64,000 bases of DNA from positions 23,077,001 through 23,141,000 of the forward strand of contig CATNEN010000038.1 in the NCBI GenBank assembly GCA_950097015.1, read 5' to 3'. A model generated the notes under the pieces. It did not search any database and was not told where the DNA came from. It saw nothing but the letters and a program-made list of their open reading frames with translations. This document shows, piece by piece, positions 58,601 to 64,000 of the stretch. Position 1 is the first letter of the stretch. Each line of letters starts with the position of its first letter. Both the position numbers and the translations under genes were made by a program. This DNA comes from Macrostomum hystrix (lineage: Eukaryota; Platyhelminthes; Macrostomidae).

Positions 58601-61600
58601 TTAGTTTTCTGAACAGGTGCTGGGTAGACTTCTGAACAGGTGCTGGTTAGTCTTCTGAACAGGTGCTGGGTAGTTTTCTGAACAGGTGCTGGGTAGACTT
58701 CTGAACAGGTGCTGGGTAGACTTCTGAACAGGTGCTGGTTAGTCTTCTGAACAGGTGCTAGGTAGACTTCTGAACAGGTGCTGGTTAGTTTTCTGAACAG
58801 GTGCTGGGTAGATTTCTGAACAGGTGCTGGGTAGACTTCTGAACAGGTGCTGGGTAGACTTCTGAACAGGTGCTGGTTAGTTTTCTGAACAGGTGCTGGG
58901 TAGACTTCTGAACAGGTGCTGGGTAGACTTCTGAACAGGTGCTGGTTAGTTTTCTGAACAGGTGCTGGGTAGACTTCTGAACAGGTGCTGGTTAGTCTTC
59001 TGAACAGGTGCTGGTTAGTTTTCTGAACAGGTGCTGGGTAGACTTCTGAACAGGTGCTGGGTAGACTTCTGAACAGGTGCTGGGTAGACTTCAGAACAGG
59101 TGCTGGGTAGACTTCTGAACCGGTGCTGGTTAGTTTTCTGAACAGGTGCTGGGTAGACTTCTGAACAGGTGCTGGGTAGACTTCTGAACAGGTGCTGGGT
59201 AGACTTCAGAACAGGTGCTGGGTAGACTTCAGAACAGGTGCTGGGTAGACTTCTGAACAGGTGCTAGGTAGACTTCAGAACAGGTGCTGGGTAGACTTCT
59301 GAACAGGTGCTGGGTAGACTTCAGAACAGGTGCTGGGTAGACTTCTGAACAGGTGCTGGTTAGTCTTCTGAACAGGTGCTATGTAGACTTCTGAACAGGT
59401 GCTGGGTAGACTTCTGAACAGGTGCTGGTTAGTCTTCTGAACAGGTGCTAGGTAGACTTCTGAACAGGTGCTGGGTAGACTTCTGAACAGGTGCTGGGTA
59501 GACTTCTGAACAGGTGCTAGGTAGACTTCAGAACAGGTGCTGGGTAGACTTCTGAACAGGTGCTGGGTAGACTTCTGCACAGGTGCTAGGTAGACTTCTG
59601 TACAGGTGCTGGGTAGTTTTCTGAACAGGTGCTGGGTAGACTTCTGAACAGGTGCTGGTTAGATTTCTGAACAGGTGCTGGGTAGACTTCTGAACAGGTG
59701 CTGGGTAGACTTCTGAACAGGTGCTGGTTAGTTTTCTGAACAGGTGCTGGGTAGACTTCTGAACAGGTGCTGGTTAGTCTTCTGAACAGGTGCTGGGTAG
59801 TTTTCTGAACAGGTGCTGGGTAGACTTCTGAACAGGTGCTGGGTAGACTTCTGAACAGGTGCTGGTTAGTCTTCTGAACAGGTGCTAGGTAGACTTCTGA
59901 ACAGGTGCTGGTTAGTTTTCTGAACAGGTGCTGGGTAGACTTCTGAACAGGTGCTGGGTAGACTTCAGAACAGGTGCTGGGTAGACTTCTGAACAGGTGC
60001 TGGTTAGTTTTCTGAACAGGTGCTGGGTAGACTTCTGAACAGGTGCTGGGTAGACTTCAGAACAGGTGCTGGGTAGACTTCAGAACAGGTGCTAGGTAGA
60101 CTTCTGAACCGGTGCTGGTTAGTTTTCTGAACAGGTGCTGGGTAGACTTCAGAACAGGTGCTGGGTAGACTTCTGAACAGGTGCTAGGTAGACTTCAGAA
60201 CAGGTGCTGGGTAGACTTCTGAACAGGTGCTAGGTAGACTTCTGAACAGGTGCTGGGTAGACTTCAGAACAGGTGCTGGGTAGACTTCTGAACAGGTGCT
60301 GGGTAGACTTCTGAACAGGTGCTGGGTAGACTTCAGAACAGGTGCTGGTTAGTCTTCTGAACAGGTGCTGGGTAGACTTCTGAACAGGTGCTAGGTAGAC
60401 TTCTGAACAGGTGCTGGTTAGTCTTCTGAACAGGTGCTAGGTAGACTTCTGAACAGGTGCTGGGTAGACTTCTGAACAGGTGCTAGGTAGACTTCAGAAC
60501 AGGTGCTGGGTAGACTTCAGAACAGGTGCTGGGTAGACTTCTGAACAGGTGCTGGGTAGACTTCTGAACAGGTGCTGGGTAGACTTCAGAACAGGTGCTG
60601 GTTAGTCTTCTGAACAGGTGCTGGGTAGACTTCTGAACAGGTGCTAGGTAGACTTCTGAACAGGTGCTGGTTAGTCTTCTGAACAGGTGCTAGGTAGACT
60701 TCTGAACAGGTGCTGGGTAGACTTCAGAACAGGTGCTAGGTAGACTTCAGAACAGGTGCTGGGTAGACTTCAGAACAGGTGCTAGGTAGACTTCTGTACA
60801 GGTGCTGGGTAGTTTTCTGAACAGGTGCTGGGTAGACTTCTGAACAGGTGCTAGGTAGACTTCTGAACAGGTGCTGGGTAGACTTTTGAACAGGTGCTGG
60901 GTAGTCTTCTGAACAGGTGCTGGGTAGACTTCTGAACAGGTGCTGGGGTTGTGCTATTTAGGAGGTGCTAAAGGATAAGCCAATAACAAAAACACCTGCG
61001 CAAGTTTATCTTCGGATTAAGTATCGTACAGTCTAACGGTGTAGAACAAACAAAGTTCAGTCTGAACCTTTGAATTTAAATACCTACCGAGGCATAACTA
61101 CAATCGCGGATGGCATTGTTTTGTTTAGCCAAATGCAGGAGGAGGGCCGCAAGCAGATGGAGGAGCTGCAGGGTCGCATGCAGGAGTTCAGCCTGTACTC
61201 AGCCAGCAGTTCCAGCGAATTCCGCCGATCACACACAATTCGACGTGAAGTTCACGTAAGGGTCTACGATAAATCAGCAAATGTATTGCCTCTAGGTAAA
61301 AACTCGACGTAGTTTTTTAGCCAAAATAATATGTGCCTCCACTCGGACCTCTGATCGACAGGTTACATGTAGGCGTTCAAATCTTATCCCAAGGAAAGAA
61401 CTTTTTCCTTCAGCAATCAACTGTCAAATGGGGATCAGATAGATTAGCCAGGATGAATATTTGGGTCACTGTGGCGGCCTTCAGAGTCCATAGTCTTAAC
61501 AAAGGTACGAAGCCGTATAATATCAATAATAAATAATTGATGGAGGGCTGGGGGGAATGGCACATTATTTGATGACTCTAGACCCGCAGCCAGCAAGGAG

Positions 61601-64000
61601 GCAGTTCTGTCCACTGCGCTGACTCCTAAGCACGCACACAAAGATACCGTACGCAGGCACACGCTCACACAGGTGTGTACATCTGCCCTGACCTTTCATC
61701 GTCAGGCAGCGTTCACTTCGCTGCTCTTTGGAGGTTGGCCCTCAGGGGCGAAAATTGCACGACAAGCCCCCAAGTCTTCTCTCCATGGCTGCGCCCCCAA
61801 ATGAATGTGGCCTCGCCGCGTAATCGAGCTCAGGGACCTTGGTGCAAGAGGCAGACACGTTAGACCGCTCAGCTACTCACTCCCCGACGTAGCCTTTGTA
61901 TGCGCCTCAGTTTGTTTCCCCAAGTTAAGGTTAAAGGGCTGCTATTTTCACTTCCAGGAAAGAAGCTAATATTCAAACGTATGTCACTTAAGCTGTTCTT
62001 AAAGTACGTCCTATTTATCATTAAGTCCACGTAATCATATTGAATAAAGTAGTTCAAAACAGCTAGAAAATGTTGCTAAGCGTGCGAAACCTATCAGTAA
62101 CGCATGCCGCTATCCCATCCAACTCTAGGAAGCCAACCATTCGCTGACGGTACAAGCCACAAGCAGCTCGCAGACCACAGACGAAGCGAAGGAGTCCAAG
62201 AACCTGGACACTACCGACCTGTTGTTCGAGGGCCGACGCAGCAGCCTGAGAGACAGTCACGAATCCGAATGGTACCCGCTGCTGCAGTCCCGGCCAGTGG
62301 ACCTCACTAGCATCCGGGATCTCACAGTTACTAAGGACCAGGTCCGTCAGCAGCTCAGGCGTGCGTCGATTAGCGAGAGTACTCAAACAAAGCCGCCCGT
62401 TAGAATTCAAGAAGGGCTGATGTCGCCGACGAGCAAGTCTGTGCATGCTTACTCCGAGTACCGCCAGACAGCAACCCGGGACATTGAAGATCCTAAATTT
62501 AGACAGGCTGTGTACAACTACATTCAGGAGTATGAGTCCGAGGTGAAGCTCTATTTGCACAAGAGCCTCCCGAGCCCGATAGTGAACTCCTACTCCTCCT
62601 ACACCGAGAGTTCGTTTGCGGCAGGTCAGTCCGAGCGGACTGTGCAAGTTGAAGAGAAGCTGGAAGCCCAGAGAATAATAAAAACTGCCTCTGGAGTTTC
62701 GAGCATCAACGGTGATCACACGAGCAAGGCGATCGCCAGCACGGAGTGCTTTCAACAGACCGCACTACTAGAGAGCAAAATAGCGTGCCACTTGCACTAT
62801 ACAGTGCATGATGACCTATTCTACCTAGAAATCGAGAGCTTAGATTCAGAGACCCAGACTGACGAAGAATCAAGTGGCTCTAGAGTTGAAAAAGTCGAAG
62901 CCGCAGAAGAGGTCGTTTTCGAAGGTGCTGCAGTTACAACTGAAAAACAAACTCCTGCCTATCGTGGAGTCAACTATGAGGAAGGTATTGCAAATGAAGT
63001 TATTCAGATCGAAAATTCAGCCAAAGAAGGTCACCAGAAAGTAGAATTTCGCGATGCGTGCGTGGAGACAATCGAAAAGGAAACAGTCGAATCAGCCCTG
63101 TCTGTCGCACAAAAAATCAACAGCTTACAACTGTCTCAGGAAATCATCACAACCGAGACAAGCATCAAGTATGAAGTCGAGAATGCACTTGCGGACTTTC
63201 AATGCTTCGTCGATTTCGAGTTAGTTGAAAGCGGCGCCAAATGCGCAGAGGAGGACAAGGCAACTAAACAAATTTCCGACTGCGAAGTAAACTTCGAAAA
63301 CTTTTTCAAAGACATTGCGCAACAGACAGCGCCAAATATTGTGGAAGACAACATAAGCGTCAGACAGACGATTGCCTACACGGCTGTCCATAGAGAATTC
63401 TATTCAGAGGACGGCTCTGTGCTGAGCAAGGCAGATACAACCACAATTACTGATTGTTTGTCATACCTAGAGTCCAGTAGTAGAGAGGCCGCAGTCAAAG
63501 CGCAGACAACAACTAGCAATTCAGCAGTCAAAGTCAGTCAAAGCATCAGCTCGATGGAGGTGTTTGAAGAGATTCACTCGAAAGACTCGGCGCACCAGTA
63601 CAAAGAGTTGGCTAGCATAGCTGAGTGTTCCACTTTTATGGAGACTGCCATAGTCGAGGGCCAAGTAAAGGCTGCAAGGCAAGTTCAGGAACGAGCAGTA
63701 CAGATCAGCCAAGACATCAGTGAAATGTTGGTATTTGAAGAGTTGAGAACATCTGAAGCGGCGCACCAGTACACCGAGATCGTAGAGGTTGTCGACTGCA
63801 GTACGTACATAGAAACAAAATACGCAGAGAGTAGTGCGAAGGTACAAAAGCTGCTAAGAGAGAGTGCTATGAGAACTAATATAGAAGTTAGCAATTCTGC
63901 TGTCAAGGTCAGCCAAAATGTTTATAACATGGGAATATCGGAAGATGTCCTCTATTCAGACGCGTCCCATCAATACAGAGAAATGCTAGAAATTGCAGCT
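52670..64000 (+). CDS. Plakin-domain protein B, tandem paralogue of A, 3' end beyond window
   Basis: Exons: 52670-53062, 53793-54017, 54105-54251, 55120-55274, 55721-55832, 56637-56784, 56888-57068, 61129-61255, 62129-64000 (open at the edge). They join in frame to 1120 codons. Order, lengths and all eight intron phases match gene A. Landmarks: LRANSKAVAAPRLGCSRQAL, EVSINRDAIAYLRDIS, SQTWEWVSRLGELTQLHLKN, DQLVSKSHSIVPLYRR, the plakin SH3 end SICIWLPPPDTEAVEVAF, and RRKLLNTWAGLLAAVRQWLV. The terminal exon begins after CTCTAG (62123-62128) and is open for 624 codons. It carries YNYIQEYESEVKLYLHKSLP (as in A), then diverged repeats with CSTFMETAIVEGQVKAARQV and CSTYIETKYAESSAKVQK, related to A's 46-aa unit. 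Spectrin-like helices and SH3 suggest the same cytolinker role; the end of the protein is not visible. Confidence 0.85.
53110..53235 (-). mobile_element. Family-1 SINE fragment, plakin B intron 1
   Basis: Inverted remnant with GTTCAGTCCGTGGACTGG, a CACCCACCCT piece and CACAGCTGGGTTGAACTGAA. Confidence 0.55.
53275..53545 (+). mobile_element. Family-2 SINE, plakin B intron 1
   Basis: Forward, diverged copy: GAGTGGCAGAGCGGTGGCGT, CTGAGCTCGATTCC, CCAAGGCACAGCGAAAGTGT, GATGAGAAAGTTAGGGCAGA, ending near TCCTGCAATTATTG. Confidence 0.7.
53580..53745 (+). mobile_element. Family-1 SINE, plakin B intron 1
   Basis: tRNA-like head with B box (GGGGTTCGATTCCTGACTCC), ACTTTAGCAAGACACTC, GCTTCAGTTCATCCAG and AGCTGGGGTAATTGAG. 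The 3' half is missing. Confidence 0.7.
54465..54740 (+). mobile_element. Family-2 SINE, plakin B intron 3
   Basis: Forward copy: GGGGTGAGCTCGATTCC, GGGGCGAGGCCGCTGAGAGA, GGCACAGTGAGAGTGTACAC, GTGTGCTCAGGAGTCAGTGG, ending near CACCAAATGATG. Confidence 0.72.
55295..55665. mobile_element. Two family-1 SINEs, head to head, plakin B intron 4
   Basis: A forward copy (GGGGGTTCGATTCTCGACCC to CAGTCCATGGACTGAACAGC, about 55295-55500) abuts an inverted partial copy. The inverted copy runs from GTCCGTGGACCGTAGG through TAATCGAACCCCAGACCTTT to ACCTAGGCTACAAC (about 55515-55665). Confidence 0.7.
55885..56530. repeat. 20-bp minisatellite of splice-acceptor-like units, plakin B intron 5
   Basis: About 32 units TTTCTTTCTATCTAACAGGA. 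Each contains a pyrimidine tract, a branch-point-like CTAAC (or CTAAT) and CAG or TAG. The genuine acceptor (TATTTTCCTCCAACAG, AG at 56635-56636) is about 100 bp after the array and is not a repeat unit. Confidence 0.95.
57115..60948. repeat. 23-bp minisatellite array, plakin B intron 7
   Basis: About 167 units GAACAGGTGCTGGGTAGACT plus TCT, with TTAGTCTTCT and TAGGTAGACTTCA variants. A large block is duplicated 1127 bp (49 units) apart: 58148-58453 and 59275-59580 encode identical shadow peptides. Each unit contains CAG|GTG, resembling both splice-site types. It begins about 50 bp after the exon 7 donor. Confidence 0.96.
61256..62128. other. Plakin B intron 8
   Basis: Donor CAC|GTAAGG, acceptor CCAACTCTAG. 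It carries an inverted family-2 SINE (61547-61885). No other feature recognised. Confidence 0.6.
61547..61885 (-). mobile_element. Family-2 SINE, inverted, plakin B intron 8
   Basis: GAATGGCACATTATTTGATG, GCCAGCAAGGAGGCAGTTCT, ACACGCTCACACAGGTGTGT, CGACAAGCCCCCAAGTCTTC, then the reversed tRNA-like head CAGGGACCTTGGTGCAAGAG through CGCTCAGCTACTCACTCC. Confidence 0.8.

Noticed and set aside
62063-63906. Antisense frames of up to 230 codons at the right end
   Set aside because: Opposite the 624-codon sense exon of plakin B, which is supported by phase and homology to plakin A.

Overview
The window is nuclear DNA of an invertebrate animal. Genes have GT-AG introns and encode metazoan families (SCAPER, syntrophin, nucleoplasmin-type chaperone, ammonium transporter, plakins). 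Acceptor-like motifs sit just upstream of several start codons, tRNA-derived SINEs are common, and minisatellite density is extreme. This would suit a free-living flatworm or another spiralian, but the phylum is an inference and nothing seen here is decisive.

Layout. 1-2.1 kb: N-terminal exon of an ammonium transporter (minus strand; the rest lies beyond the left edge). 2.1-9.7 kb: intergenic DNA with a 3.3-kb array of a 20-bp repeat, a 16-bp array and SINEs. 9.86-22.07 kb: an apparently complete ten-exon SCAPER gene (plus, about 1391 aa) in which nearly every intron holds its own minisatellite. 22.1-25.8 kb: intergenic minisatellites. 25.8-27.6 kb: a complete three-exon syntrophin gene (minus, 554 aa). 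28.3-29.2 kb: a single-exon nucleoplasmin-like acidic chaperone gene (minus). 29.6-30.2 kb: a short Tc1-type (DD34E) transposon with about 150-bp inverted repeats. 31.7-32.9 kb: a minisatellite.

33.05-48.35 kb and 52.67-64.0 kb: two tandem paralogous plakin-domain genes on the plus strand. They share exon order and all eight intron phases. Both have spectrin-like helices, the atypical plakin SH3 and further spectrin-like helices, then a giant terminal exon. In gene A this exon is about 11.15 kb and carries about 64 nearly identical 46-aa (138-bp) repeats with two cysteines each. In gene B the tail is a divergent relative of the same repeat and runs off the right edge. I recognise no plakin-repeat domain or GAS2 domain, so the tail seems to be a lineage-specific replacement for the usual filament-binding end. 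This pair is the most interesting content.

Gene A's frame is broken by small indels confined to 43785-44533. Every one falls at a site where repeat-unit variants differ, and most insert both alternative bases. That pattern fits a consensus or assembly artefact better than pseudogenisation. About 20 kb of non-coding tandem repeats plus 8.8 kb of coding repeats make up close to half of the window; many long open frames in them are by-products of repeat periods divisible by three.
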